Below, in pieces: positions 10,122 through 22,861 of a stretch of DNA of 64,000 bases. Source of the DNA: Chimonanthus salicifolius (Eukaryota; Streptophyta; Magnoliopsida; Laurales; Calycanthaceae). The notes beneath the pieces are model-generated. The model searched no databases. It saw only the letters and a program-made list of their open reading frames with translations, and was not told the origin of the DNA. The stretch lies in NCBI GenBank assembly GCA_013350335.1, contig CM023539.1:20566448-20630447 (forward strand), in the 5' to 3' direction. Every line of letters starts with the position of its first letter. Position 1 is the first letter of the stretch. A program made the translations under genes and the position numbers.

Positions 10122-13100
10122 GTTATTTTTTTACCATTTTAAATCCTCCATAATCAAGGTTAAACACTGGTGTATTCGGCCATGACCATGGCCCAATACA
10201 TACCCCACTTTATTAATCCAAAAGTCCATGAAACACTTACCAAATTCCAAGCTCTTGTCTTGCCTTTTGATCCTTGCTTCCTTTCCTTCTTATTTCCTTC
10301 CTTCTTTCTTAATTCCTTGCTGGTTTAAACTTGAATAATTGATGCCAAAAACCTCTGCTGTTCCAGCCAAGAACACCAATTGGAGAGAGGGAGAAAGAGA
10401 TGGAAAAACTTGGGTTTGCAATGACAAAAGTCGTCTAACCTTGGTGTTTATTGCTTTTGTATATCAGCCATCATAACCCCTCCACTCCCTCATCAATTCT
10501 TGCCTAAACCAATGGACCACTTGCTGCCAACAAATGCACCATTGGCATTCCAACGTTGAAGGCTTGGGGTTTCCAAATGGGATAGAAACCCCCCATATTC
10601 CATTTAATGTTTTGCATGAAACTCTCCATAACAAGTCCCCAATGTGTGGGACTTGTTTTGGTTTGTTTGAGATCACCACACCTCCTCATATTCCACTTAA
10701 CTCACTGAATTTTCAGTCCATTTGACTTCCATTTTTTCTCACTCAACTCAATGTCCAACTCACCATAATTAATGCATTTCATTCAATGCACATGAGTTAA
10801 CTCAACCCTTGATTTAATTCCAACTCACTTCAGTCCCACTCAACTGATTTAACTCGTGTTTTAGCTCCCTAGAGGGTCCACACGGTCAACCATAGTCAAC
10901 TCGACCCGTTGGGTCCACTTTTAGCTCCTTGACCCGTTTTTGACTCCATGACCCAAGTATGGTATTTTGGTCATTTCTAATTGGTTTTTACATATGGATC
11001 AAGCCTACCCATTTTTTTTCTCCACTTGATTTCCAATCAAATAGGCTTAACCCCATTTAATTTAAAATCACAAAACGGTCAAATACTCCAGTAAGACCCG
11101 ATAGGTCCCATTTGGGCCCTTTGACCCATTTAGCCATTTTTGACCCAATTGATGTAAATTACCCATCCAATCAAACTTGACATTCATAATGTGCTCATAT
11201 GATCTTAATTTAAGCAATGGGCCCCACTATTTCCTTATTTACAATCACATTTATTGAATTCACCAATCCATGGGCATTTTCGTAATTATTCCAACCGTTG
11301 AGAATTCTTTGACCCAATTAACCATTTTGACCTAATTTGATGTACATTACCCATCCATTATAATTTGACCCTTATAATATGTTCATAGGATCTTAATTTG
11401 AACAATGGGCCCCACTATTTTCTTATTTAACATCATAATTAATAAATTTACCAATCTAGGGGCATTTTCGTAAATATTCATCTTATTGAGAAATCGGGGT
11501 GTTACACGTCACGACTCAAGCTAAGTCCGAACTTCCAAAGTCTGACCCTTAACTGGCCAACCCTATGTGTGCATGGACTAAGTCCACGAAAATGGTTCAC
11601 ACATAGCAATATAAACATGCGGAATATTAACATCAAAATTACGGAATCATAATAGAAACAAGTTCTATTTCATTCAGATAGCAAAGTATGTCAAGTCCTT
11701 AATCATCATTCAAATACCATAATTATCAAAATTAACATCCATCCATCTAAGTTATTACATTCCGAAATCTAGATACTCAAATACAAGTTCGTGAGTAACT
11801 TTATTCAAAACATATAAAATAAGTCTTCCAAGCTCCTATGCTTGGCCCGTCTTGCGTTCATCGTTCCCCTGATTTCCTGTATCATCAACTAGTGTAGAAG
11901 TAAGGCGTTAGAACAACGCACCCAGTAGGTATTCCAGTTACGGCTAACACATGGTTAGTACAAAACATATAATAATATCGTAATGTCAAAAACCATATAA
12001 AACCATGCCATGCAATGATGACAAATGCAATGAGTCCCACCCATCACATGTACATAAAAGAACCCACCACATAGATCTTTCGGACACCCCGATGGAGTGT
12101 GGACCCTCCGGATTCTTCCTGATGGAAAAGCACATCAAGGTACCGCACATAGATTTTTCGAACGCCCCGACGGAGTGTGACCCCTCCGGTTACAAATCCT
12201 CTACCCCATGTCATGCATGAGATGCCAATGAAACACATGCTATTTTATAAAATAAACATAGCATTTAAAAAACATATTTAAAACGCATGCTCGTTCCTCA
12301 TATAGACATTGCACTTAAAATTCAATGTAAAGCATATCCTTTGAAACATAATATCATCAAACATAAGATAAAACAAATGTACAAAAACCCATGGTTTCAA
12401 AGAGGTGGAATCCTACCAAAGACTGCTAATGTGTTCTTGCGTCTTTCGTCCGGTAACCACTCACGATCGTAAGCACCTTATGAGGTCCCTTTACTTTATA
12501 ATATAAAATCAATCAAAACCAAGTCCCACTTGATTTACAATATTTTAAGTCCATAAACCAATCCCCATGGGGTTCGGCCTTATACCATGGCCGAACCCAT
12601 GGCTTTCCATTTTCACACTTATTTACCAAATTGCCGTTGGTCTAATCATACCCAAAACATTCCTCATGTTTAGGTTCGAAACATAGATTCATAGACATCT
12701 AAGTTCACCAAACAATTCCCATGGGGTTTGGCCATACACCGTGGCCGAACCCATGGTCCCTTATATTCACTTAATTACGAAAATGCCATCCATGGCTATC
12801 ATCACCCATTATTCTCATTCATAATGTACTTAGACTAATAATTAACCCAATTGTAATAGCCCGAATTTTCTAATTAATATATATTTGGCATTTATTGATT
12901 TTAATTTGAATTTTAACATAATGGAATGCCAAATGGACCAAATTTTGGGACAATGGCCCAAGGATAGCTCAATTGGGCCATGGATTGGATGAAATCCATT
13001 TAATGGGTCAATGAGGATTAAATCGGGTCAACAATGGTCAAGTGGGCCCGATAGCCATGTGGGACCCAATGGATCAAAATGGTCCAAACTCTAAGGCAAA

Positions 13101-13474
13101 GGGGTAGAAAATAAATTGGTTGGGCCGTGGGCCCAATGGTGGGCCAATTATTTTAAAAAGGGTGAATTGGAATTAAACCCTCTAAGTTAGTAATAAAATG
13201 AAATGGCATGACCAAGTGGGGCCCACCTCCACCTCACCAAGTGAGGTGGCGTGTGGACCAAGGCAAAGGTGGGGCCAACCATCATGGTTGACTTGGTCAA
13301 CCATGGATAAATTGAGAGGACTAAGGTGGATTAAGGTGAATTAAATTGATTAAAATTATTGTAAAATTATCTAAGTTAAAATTAATGGAATTAAAATGAC
13401 ATGGCCAAGAGGGGCCCACCTCCACCTCATCAAGTGAGGTGGCGGGTGGGGTAGGTATAGGTAGGGACCGTCCA

Positions 13475-13499
13475 CCATGGTTGACTTGGTCAACCATGG
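13475..13499. promoter_or_regulatory. U3 W-box palindrome
   Basis: Arms CCATGGTTGAC and GTCAACCATGG around TTG. A second, slightly shorter copy lies at 13283-13305. Confidence 0.6.
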
Positions 13500-14251
13500 G
13501 TGGATTTCTTAGATAGATAAATTTTATGAAATTAAATTGGATGGAAATTAATTAACCTAAGTAAGGATTTAATTTAATTAATTAGGTTGGTCAATTAGGG
13601 TCAACATAGGACAAGTCAATGGTGGTTTCATCTCATTGAAACCACCTAAGAAAAATAAGAAAAATACCATGGACTTGGGTGGTGGTTTCATCTCAACCAC
13701 CACCACTCCAAATATAGTGACCTATACCCAAATGAGTGGTCAAAGAGGCAAGACCCAAACCACCCCTTTTCAAACACCAAAAACCGTTGGCTTGGTGGTG
13801 GTTTGGTCTCAACCACCACCACCAAGGTCAAGGGAGCCCATACTTTGGTTGGTGGAGCCATAATGGTGGAGTGTAGTTTGGTCAACCAAAATGAGATGTG
13901 TTTGATCTCATTTCTCATCTCCTTTCCATCTCTCTCTCTCCCTCTCTCTCTTGCACTCCCAAAAACCGTCCCACACAAAAGAAAATAAGAAGAAGAAGGC
14001 TAAGGAGAAAAGAAGAAAAGAAGAGAAGAAGAGAAGAAAAGAAGTGAAGCATTAGTTCACCACCCTAAGATCAAAGGTTGGATCTTGTCTCTCATTATCT
14101 TCCCCTCTCCCAAACCTACCTCTACCTTAACCAATCCAAACATGTCCCACCATTGATCAAGCTCATCTAGCCGATCAAAGACCAAGAAGAAGGAGAGAAG
14201 AGGCTAAGGAAATTGACGGGAGCGACAAAGACCGGAGGAGCCGTCGGATCC

Positions 14252-14257
14252 GTAAGC
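14252..14257 (+). promoter_or_regulatory. Putative conserved 5' splice site in LTR leader
   Basis: CGGATCC|GTAAGC directly follows the purine block ACCGGAGGAGCCGTCGG. Equivalent donor-like sites occupy the same place in the other copies (19068, 24095, 46845 on plus; 3737, 10240, 28045, 31238, 35066, 50948 on minus). Splicing is not demonstrated. Confidence 0.5.
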
Positions 14258-14417
14258 ATTTCTAAACAAGAGTTTAGATTTTTGTTTATGGTTAGAAAAG
14301 GGAATCCATTTACTAGATAATGGCCAAAAAACATCATGGGCCTTGGATCTAAGATCCATCAATGGAAGATTAAGAAATGGATAAACTTAGAGAGAGAAAG
14401 ATTAGATGAATGGATGA

Positions 14418-15936
14418 CCATAGGGTTCGGCCATGTAGCATGGCCGAACCCCATGGTGAATGATGGGTAATTTAATTGAGATTATATGGTTTAGAATATT
14501 GAAGAATGCTTAATGGTTTTTATGAGGATTTCAAGATTTTAAAATGATTGAAAAGTTGGTAAGTTTTAAAGGTGTTAAATAAGGAAAACTATGAGGTATG
14601 TAGATGATTCCAAGTGGCCTCAAAATATTGGAAATATGATATTTTAAAGAAATCATGGACCATAGGGTTCGGCCATACAAGGTGGCCGAACCCCATGGTT
14701 AGTGATGATGAGGGTTAGGGTTCTTAAAATAATGGTTTTTAAGGTTGGAAAATGATGGAGAATGGTTAGGGTTTCAAGGGTTAAATGTAGGCAAATTTTT
14801 GGAAAAAATTTTATGATGAAGTCCATGAATGATGTGTTAGGATTTTTTTATGGAACTATGGTGATGGTTAATTATTTTTATAAGAATAGAAAGATGGAAG
14901 TGGTGGAATAAATAATTTTGAATTATGGAGGTAATGAGGAAATGATGAGTGGTAAAAGTGGATTTTAAATGTAATTAAAAATCCAAGATAAAAATGAGGG
15001 AAAGACATCATGGGTTCGGCCATGGTGTATGGCCGAACCCATGACCCATGTCTTTAGGTCATTCATGGGCTAAGTGTGTTTTATATATGTGCTTAAATGG
15101 AATGGAACTTAAGTTAAGTTAATGATGAAATTTAAATGGATGTTACAAGTATCATATGTGATGTTTAAATGGAATAAAGATAGTGATTGAAATGGATGAT
15201 TGGACGTATGTGCAAATGGGTAATTGAAACCAAGAAGGATGGGGAAAGAAACATCATGGGTTCGGCCATGATGTATGGCCGAACCCATGACCCAAAGTTT
15301 GATCAAGTTTAGGCTAAGGTTAATGCATGTATCAATGCCTAGAAAGTTGTTTTAAAGGGCCAAAATGAATGAAGTTTTGTGATTTTTGAAATGGATTATT
15401 TTTGGGACAAAATATGAGTCTTTGAAAATGGCACCAATAAAAGTGAACCATGAACCCTATGGTAATATTTTGGGAATTTTATGAATGGAAAACAATGGAG
15501 AGAAATGGAAATATTAAATGGATTGGTAAGCATGGTAGGTGATGTTTTATATGAGATGAAAAATGGGGTTTTAAATGAATGAATTAAATTCATTTGGTGA
15601 AGGTAAAATGAACCAAGAAATTAGGAAAGGGCATCATGGTTTCGGCCATGGTGTATGGCCGAACCCATGACTCCTTTGGGAGCCATATTATGGGCAAGGT
15701 ATGGAATTATTTATGGGATTAAAAAATTTACAAATTTAATTAAACTAGATGGCTGATTTTATGATGTTATGTCGTGAGTAAGAAATTATAAATGGGTCCA
15801 AGTTTATGGGTCAAATATGGACTTAAATATGCATGGATGAAAGGGGTAACTTAACCATGGAAGAGGAGTGGCAAAACCGTAATTTGTGGCCACATTGAAG
15901 GACCATGGGTTTGACCATGGTACATGGCCAAACCCT
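14418..15936 (+). repeat. Palindrome array, 6 units
   Basis: Units near 14418, 14660, 15007, 15254, 15636 and 15904. The first has 18-bp arms around TAG with a single A/C mismatch (ATAGGG opposite CCCCAT). That asymmetry recurs across copies and gives the palindrome a strand polarity. Confidence 0.92.
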
Positions 15937-16462
15937 ATCGGGGTTGGACATGAAAATGGAAATATTATGAATGGTTAAGTAAAGCGATTAGTTGCTGCGT
16001 TTTAGGCTCGCAAATCGGAATTTTAAATTTGGCCAAAATTGGATTTATGTAGGAGTCTAGAACCAATGGATAATGGGCTAAGTTAGGGACTTAATCATGG
16101 ACGATGTATGGACTAATTCGGTAAATGTAATAAGGTATCGGGCGTCACAAACGGTACGCGATCGGCGACCGGATTAGTGAACGGGAAGCATAACGGAACG
16201 CGACACGGGATTCGGTAGGATTCCTACCTTTTCGTAAGCGATGGATATGTGATGGTATTTTAAATTATTTGATTTGGCTTACGATGGATTTATGATTATG
16301 ATTTATCTTATGATGAATTTTAAATTATGAAGCATATGTTTATATTTTAATATCATGCATTATATGGCTATGTATGATATGTCAAGTATATGGAATACAT
16401 ATATATTACATAGCATAATGCACTACATCTCATGCATGGCATGGGCAGAAAAAAATAAACAA

Positions 16463-16650
16463 ACCGGAGTCCATGCTCCGTCGGGGCGACCGAGAATCAG
16501 ACATGGGGATTGCCTGAGAGCAATAACCGGAGTCCATGCTCCGTTGGGGTGACCGAGAATCAGACATGGGGATAGCCTGAGGGCTATAACCGGAGTCCAT
16601 GCTCCGTCGGGGCGACCGAGAAGCAAACATGGGGAACATGATATTGTATG
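16463..16650 (+). repeat. Tandem repeat, 3 units of about 63 bp
   Basis: Units start with ACCGGAGTCCATGCTCC at 16463, 16526 and 16589. The third unit is degenerate after GACCGAGAA. Confidence 0.88.
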
Positions 16651-18267
16651 ATCATACGGATAATGGGTGGGACACATGACATAAGCACCCATGACATAGC
16701 ATTCACCACATGCTTATTTTGTTGTACTTTATTTTATCGGTATGTGTGTATCACTAATCCATGTGCTAGCCCTACTCGGAGTCCTACTGGGCGCGTTGAC
16801 TAACGCCCTACTTCTACCCTAACTGATGACGCAGGAGAGGCAGGAAGCGGTGGACATACCGGAGGCCAAGCTTAGGAGCTTGGAAAGCACAGTCCTAGTT
16901 TATATTATGTTTTACATTTTGGTGATGTAATTTTAAAGTAGCTTAGCTTGTCGAGTTGTATAATTTTACATTTCCTGAGATGGTTTGGACGTTACTTATG
17001 GATGATGCATTTTGTGATATAATCATGAACGTAGGGGCATTTTGGTAAATTCAATGTTATATCTTCCCTTCTATCTAAAAACCGGTAGGATAGACTCTAT
17101 TACCATGTTCCGCAATAACTATAATCCGCGAGCTTACTTCCCACGCGTGAATCATTCTCGTGAACTTAGTTCCGTGCACGCGTGGGGTTGGCCAGTTAAG
17201 GGTCGGGCTTTAGAAGCTCGAACTTAACTCGCGTCGTGGCGTCCGCGCCTTCTCTCACTCTTCTATTTCAAAAAGAAAAAAATAGACTCTGATTTTCGGA
17301 AAACGGGTGAAAAAGGGCGGGGCGTTACACCAATAATCCGAGTTCATAAAATAAACCTTATGGGGTTCGGCCATACACCTTGGCCAAACCCATGATCCTC
17401 CACTTTGGCATGTAATTACAACTTTGCCATTACCTTCATCAATAATCCATAACATACATTTGTATCCTCCACTTTATTTAAAATACACAAAACATAATCC
17501 ACAAATTTGATTCATGGGGTTCGGCCATACACATGGCTGAACCCATGATGTCTTTGTTTCCAATTTTCACTAATGATCCACAATTAGGAAGTTTCCAAAT
17601 TAATCATCCATCCTTCCATAATAAAAAGGTTTCCAAATTTATCTCCACCTTCCATATTTAGAAGGTTTCCAAAATAACATTCCATAATTAAAGGTTCCTA
17701 AATTAAAACTTTCTAATTTAGTCTTCACCTTCCAAAAATAGAAACTTTCCAAATAAACCAACTTCCCTAAATAAATGCTTTCTAATTTGGCAACCTCCTT
17801 CCATAATTAGAAGGTTTCTAAATTTAATATACCATTTCCATAATTAAAACCTAGTGGGGTTCGACCATACACCATGGCCGAACCTCACCCACGGAAACAA
17901 ATCTACCCTTTTCCATTATTTTCTAAATTAATAACATCCTCCATGGGGTTCGGCCATACACTATGGCCGAACCCTATGGTTCATGATCTTTGACCATTAA
18001 TTTAAATCCATTAAATTTTATCAATATCCTTTCCATGGGGTTTGGCCATGCCACATGGCCGAACCCTTTGGTTCATCTTATTCCATGGTTTTCCAACCAA
18101 AGGACGCATGACTTAAACCATGACTTTCCATGGTTTTCGTTCCTTCAAATATAATCTATAACCTTCCATTTAAAATCACCAAAAACATCCATTAAAACAA
18201 CATGAATTTATTAACCAACACCCATGGTTTTTTCCTCATTAACTATCCATACATTAACCATATTTTC

Positions 18268-21200
18268 TGTAACACCTCGAATTTTCAATTTATTACTTTT
18301 ATGCAGATTATCCATTTTTCTTGTGAATTTTAGATTGGATCTTATATGGATAAGGAATTGGGCCATGACCCAATTAGGACCCAATTAAATTGTGGCATTG
18401 GTTTTATCAAAAATTAAATAAGATTTGCAAGGCCATGTATGGAGATATTAATATCTAAATTATGCGTGTGTGATGTTTTTAAAAGGGAATGCATATTGTC
18501 TTAACTTAAATTAAAAGATTACTTAGATTATGATCAATGATATGCGATACCCTATTCTAAATAGAGATCTTATGGCCAAGTGGGTCACTACTAAAAATGG
18601 GAAGCCAAGGTCGGCAATTGCTAATCTAAGCAATGAGGCCTCACAGCATTGCCATATAAGGCAATGACTAAAAATACTACAAAGGGCGCACGGCCAAAGG
18701 AGGGGTGAGATTATCTTAAGAACTTTCTAAGGTTGGAATTAAGGGAAGGTTTTAAATTAAGGAGCGGAGGTCGGCCACTCCAATTTTAAGATAGAAACAC
18801 AAGGGCGCACGGCTTAAGGGGGGCAATATTTATTTTAAGTGCCTTCTAAATATGGGACTAAGGAGAGCTTAATAAAAGGAGAGGCCCAAGGGGGTGCACG
18901 GTTTTTACAACCCCATATTCGAACTCTCCCTATCTCTCTCAATCTCTCAATCTCTCACACGGCAAAGAGCAAGAGAAGAAAAGGCAGCAACAAGAAGGGT
19001 TCTTGGTTGGAGAAAAATTAAGAAGAAGGGAGAAAGATTAGAAGAGCAAGAAATCAATCGGAAAGAGGTCAGTATATTGATTGAATAATTTTATTTATGA
19101 AACCAAAGAACCATAGGGTTCGGCCATGGTGTTTGGCCGAACCCCATGGAAGAAGTTTGGATGATGATTCAATAATTTTAAATGGAAAAGAAAGAACCAT
19201 AGGGTTCGGCCATAGTGCATGCCGAACCCCATGGAAAGAAGTGTTTAATTTATGGGTTTTGGAAGATTGAAAACCATAGAGAGATTTGATTTATTTCATT
19301 GGGTTTATGTTCTTAGATTTTAGATGATAGAAACCTTTGATGGTTGTTGGTTTTAGATTCAAGAAGACAATGAAAGAATATGGGTCGGCCATGGCATGGC
19401 CGAATCATGATTGTTTTATGGCTAAGTGATTGGATCAATAGTAATGAAAAGAAGGGGTGAGGTTCGGCCATGGTGTATGGCCGAACCCCACCAAATATTT
19501 TATAGATTGGTGATTGATTTTTTAACGGATCTAAACTAATGGCCAAGATCATGAACCATAGGGTTCGGCCATGGTGTATGGCCGAACCCCATGGAATAGT
19601 TTTGGGAATGGAGATTAAAATAGGAAACAATCTAATTTTAGAATTGGTTGCTAAAATTGGAAAGAATCCAATTATGGAAAGATGGTGTCTAAATTTGGAA
19701 ACTATCCAAGTATGGAAGGCGTTTGCTAAATTTAGAAAGTTTCCAATTATGGAAGGTGTTTACTTAATAAGGAAAGCTTCTAAATATGGAAGGAGTTACT
19801 AAATTGGAAAGCACTCCAATTATGGAAAGGAGTAGGTTATTTATGGAAAACAATCTAATTATGGAAGGGTTTACTTAATTTGGAAACCTTCCATTTATGG
19901 AAGGAGGTTGATAATTTTAGTAAGTTTAAATATGGAAATATTCTAATAATAGAAGGGGAGATTAACAAGGAGAAGTTCTATTTTTGGAAGGTGAATTCTA
20001 AATTTGGAAACCTTCCAATTATGGAAAGGTGGAGTTTAATTTGGAAACTATACACCATAGGGTTCGGCCAAGGTGTATGGCCGAACCCCATGGTCTAAAT
20101 TAAGGGATCAAATGGCATTTTAATTCATGGTTAAGGGCTGATTGATGAATCGAGTTATGAACCTATTTTTATGAGTTACGTTTTGTATATTTTTAAATAA
20201 AGGGAAGGATACAAACATGTGTTATGAATTATTGATGAAGGCAGTGGCAAAATGGTAAGTACATGCCAAAGTGGAGGATCATGGGTTCGGCCATGGTGTA
20301 TGGCCGAACCCCATGGGTTGTGTTTGATGGACTTGTTTGGTTAAGGAAATTTATAGGGTCTAATTATGGTAGATTTAAATGACTAAGGTTTAGATCAATG
20401 GCATTTTGGTAATTAATGGGATAAATGAACAAAAAGGGTGAGGCTCGGCCATGGGTATGGCCGAACCCCACAAGTTTGGTTAATGGACTATAAATGTCGT
20501 AAATCAAGTGGGACTTGGTTTTGATTTATTATTATATTATAAGGTAACGGGATCTCGCAAACGGTGTGCGATCGGTGATCGAATCTTGGACGGAAACTGC
20601 AAGGACTCGTGAACGGTCTTTGGTAGGATTCCACCTCTTTGAAACCATGGATTTATGTACACTAGTTCTAACTTATATTTGATGAAATGTATGTTTCAAA
20701 GGATATGCTTTATATGATTTTCAAATGCTATGTTTATTTGTTTAAGTAGCATGTGTTGGATATGTTTTTAAAAGGTGATTCTAAATGCTATATTTATGTT
20801 ATTAAAATAGCATGTGTTTCATTGGCATCTCATGAATGGCATGGGGTGGAGGATTTATAACCTAGAGGGGTCACACTCCGTCGGGGCTTCCGAAAAACCT
20901 ATGTGCGGTACCTTGATGTGATTTCCATCAAGAAGATTTTGGAGGGTCCACACTCCGCCGGGGCGTCCGGAAGACCAATGTGGTAGGTACATTTATGTAT
21001 GTGTGTGGGTGGGACTCATTGCATATCTGTCATCATTGCATGGCATGGATTTTACCTGGTTTTATATATTATGTTATAATATATGCTTTGTACTAACCAT
21101 GTGTTAGCCGTAACTGGAATACCTATTGGGCGCATTGTTCTAACGCCCTACTTCTACCTTAGTTGATGATACAGGTAATCAAGGGAACGATGAACGTAAG

Positions 21201-21652
21201 ACGGACCAGGCATAGGAGCTTGGAAGACTTATTTTACATGTTTTGAATAAAGTTACTCATGAACTTGTATTTGAGTATTTGGATTTCGGAATGTAATAAC
21301 TTAGATGGTCGAATGATTTATTTGGTAATTATGATGTTTTAATTATGGACAAGGACTTGACGTACTTTGCTATCTGATTGGAATAGAACTTGGTTCTATT
21401 ATGTTTCCACATTTTGATGTTATGATTCCGCAGATTATGATTTTTATTCCGCATCTTGATATTGCTATGTGTGAACCATTTTATTGGACTGAGTCCATAC
21501 ACACATAGGATTGGCCAGTTAAAGATCGAACTTTGGAAGTTCGGACTTAGCTCACGTCGTGACGCCTCGCGCTCTATCACTCTACTCTGTTATAAAAAAA
21601 ATATACTCTGAATTTACGGGAAAAAGAGAGTGAAAAAGGGTGGGGCGTTACA
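18268..21652 (+). mobile_element. Giant 5' LTR, 3385 bp, followed by primer site and gag
   Basis: Starts TGTAACACCTCGAATTTTC and ends GTGGGGCGTTACA, then a primer-binding site at 21655. This is a true 5' LTR, not a solo one. The 5 bp before it (TTTTC) do not recur after 27221. Between about 19640 and 20050 it is built of many ATTATGGAAGG / AATTTGGAAAC style repeats, also seen reversed at 17580-17840 and 30360-30570. Confidence 0.9.
19109..20475 (+). repeat. Palindrome array, 8 units
   Basis: Units near 19109, 19198, 19382, 19460, 19557, 20054, 20282 and 20441. A donor-like AG|GTCAGT is at 19068, 40 bp before the first unit. Confidence 0.9.
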
Positions 21653-21654
21653 GT

Positions 21655-21666
21655 TGTTATCAGAGC
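21655..21666 (+). promoter_or_regulatory. Primer-binding site, one mismatch
   Basis: TGTTATCAGAGC, differing by one base from the site at 543-554, placed 2 nt after the LTR end. Confidence 0.88.
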
Positions 21667-21927
21667 AAACCCGAAACTTGAATCTCTTGGAGTAAATTAA
21701 TCTGGTCTCGTGCATTAATTTATTTCGTTAGACTCAGACGGATGATAGCAAAGGAAGTACAGTCAAAATAATCGTATTATCAAACATAGCGACATAGGAT
21801 GTCTTTCCCCAGAAAACAAAGCAAAAATCAAGAGTGCCTATTTGGAAATTTTCCCCAATAGGTAGGAAATACAAAATTTTGTTTATGGACACTAAGTCTT
21901 GATATGTTTCAATGGCTTAGGGAAACA

Positions 21928-22861
21928 ATGGCTCCGAAGGGAAAGTCAGACAAAACCAAAAGGGAGGTGGTGAGAAGAACGACACTCTCACCATGAGGAA
22001 GAACAATCTCACCATGAGGAAGAACAACAGTCTTACCGTGAGGAAGAACAATCTCACCACGAGAAGGAAGAAAACAGTGTGAACATACCATTGGTACCTC
22101 CTGAATTACAAAATCTGGTTCAAGCGGTGGTCACTTCGGTGCTTCAACAGCACTTGAATGAGAATGGAACCGCCAATGGAAACAATGATAGGAGCATGGT
22201 CAGGGACTTCCAGCAACAGCGCCCTCCTTACTTCAAAGGAAAAGAAGGGGCTGTCGAAGTAGAAAACTGGCTGAAAAAGATTTCACAAATCCTGACTTTG
22301 TTGAATGTCACGAATCATGCTCACAAGATTTTATTGGCCACATCACAGCTGATTGATGATGCTGGTAAATGGTGGGAAGTGATAGAGAAGCAGCGAGCAC
22401 TTCTTCCAGAAGGAGAAAGGACTGCCATGACTTGGGATCAGCTCTCAGCTACCTTCCTGGAACATTATTTTCCTAAGGAGGAGAAGGAGAGCCAGACCCA
22501 GGCTTTTCTATCTTTGGTACAGGGTACCATGACGATGGCAGAGTACCACCAAGAGTTTCTCAGTTTGTCCGTGTATGCATTCTATATGGTGGATACTGAG
22601 CATCGAAGGGCACAGAAGTTTGAGTGGGGCCTTCGGCCTAGCATAAGGGCCAAGGTAACTATATTCAAGGCACCCACATTGGCAGAAGTGGTCAGCAGGA
22701 CCACTATAGCAAAACAAGGAGTTGGTTGAGTTGACACGTTTTGACAATCGCCGAGCTCAGAGTGGGAGGGGTACATTCGAGCCCAACAAGAGGTTCCGAC
22801 CGAACTCTAGCAGACCCGCACCATCTACCGGGTCAACAGGGGGCTTTCGTCCCAATCATCC
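21928..22861 (+). pseudogene. gag: Broken gag, copy 2, cut off by an LTR
   Basis: The ATG at 21928 starts a short charged section (MAPKGKSDK) that loses frame before 22079. From about 22079 the capsid domain is open and closely resembles copy 1 (NWLKKI, KWWEV, MTWDQL, HYFPKEEKE, FLSLVQGTM, KFEWGL). A one-base change near 22718 ends the frame at 22729, and the sequence continues in another frame into an Arg/Ser/Gly-rich linker. That linker is truncated at 22861 by the next LTR, before any zinc knuckle. The leader between 21667 and 21927 resembles 555-980 plus 1640-1687 but lacks the zinc-knuckle ORF. Its broken state makes it non-autonomous. Confidence 0.88.

Larger units (their letters stand above)
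7574..11506 (-). mobile_element. Solo giant LTR, 3933 bp, TSD CGTCA
   Basis: Flanked by CGTCA at 7569-7573 and 11507-11511, with ends TGTAACACCCC and GGGGTGTTACA. No primer site, gag or pol lies between, so it is a solo LTR left by recombination between two LTRs. It sits inside another LTR of its own family. A donor-like GGTAAGT (minus) is at 10239-10240, just before the array in sense direction. Confidence 0.95.
12852..17329 (+). mobile_element. Solo giant LTR, 4478 bp, TSD CCAAT
   Basis: Starts TGTAATAGCCCGAATTTTC and ends GGGCGGGGCGTTACA. CCAAT at 12847-12851 is repeated at 17330-17334. No internal region is present. It is inserted in opposite orientation into the outer LTR. It is the longest clean copy and a good type specimen: U3 12852 to about 13900, CT-rich leader about 13918-13960, donor-like site at 14252, palindromes 14418-15936, tandem repeats 16463-16650, stem-loop block about 16789-16880, terminal hairpin about 17149-17187. 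Confidence 0.96.
7482..18267 (-). mobile_element. Outer giant LTR (minus), split by two solo LTRs and truncated
   Basis: It starts TGTAACGCCCCGCCC within the RT frame. Remaining pieces are 7482-7573, 11512-12851 and 17335-18267 (2365 bp). They contain the inverted U5 landmarks and palindromes near 12563, 12716, 17358, 17514, 17852, 17943 and 18035. Removing the insertions at CGTCA and CCAAT rejoins the text smoothly. It stops at 18267, where a plus-strand LTR starts. The 5 bp before it (TGAAC) are not found again, so the far end is missing or rearranged. It might continue at 27222, but the TSD does not support that. Confidence 0.75.

Noticed and set aside
13636..13988. ORFs rich in Thr/Pro/Ser in the U3 of the solo LTR
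   Set aside because: They overlap CT-rich leader and ACC-repeat sequence in a solo LTR; no homology pattern, and the other copies do not conserve the frame.
14418..15936. Palindromes as independent miniature foldback transposons
   Set aside because: No target-site duplications flank the units, and they stay at the same LTR zone in one orientation. Local duplication within the LTR is simpler.
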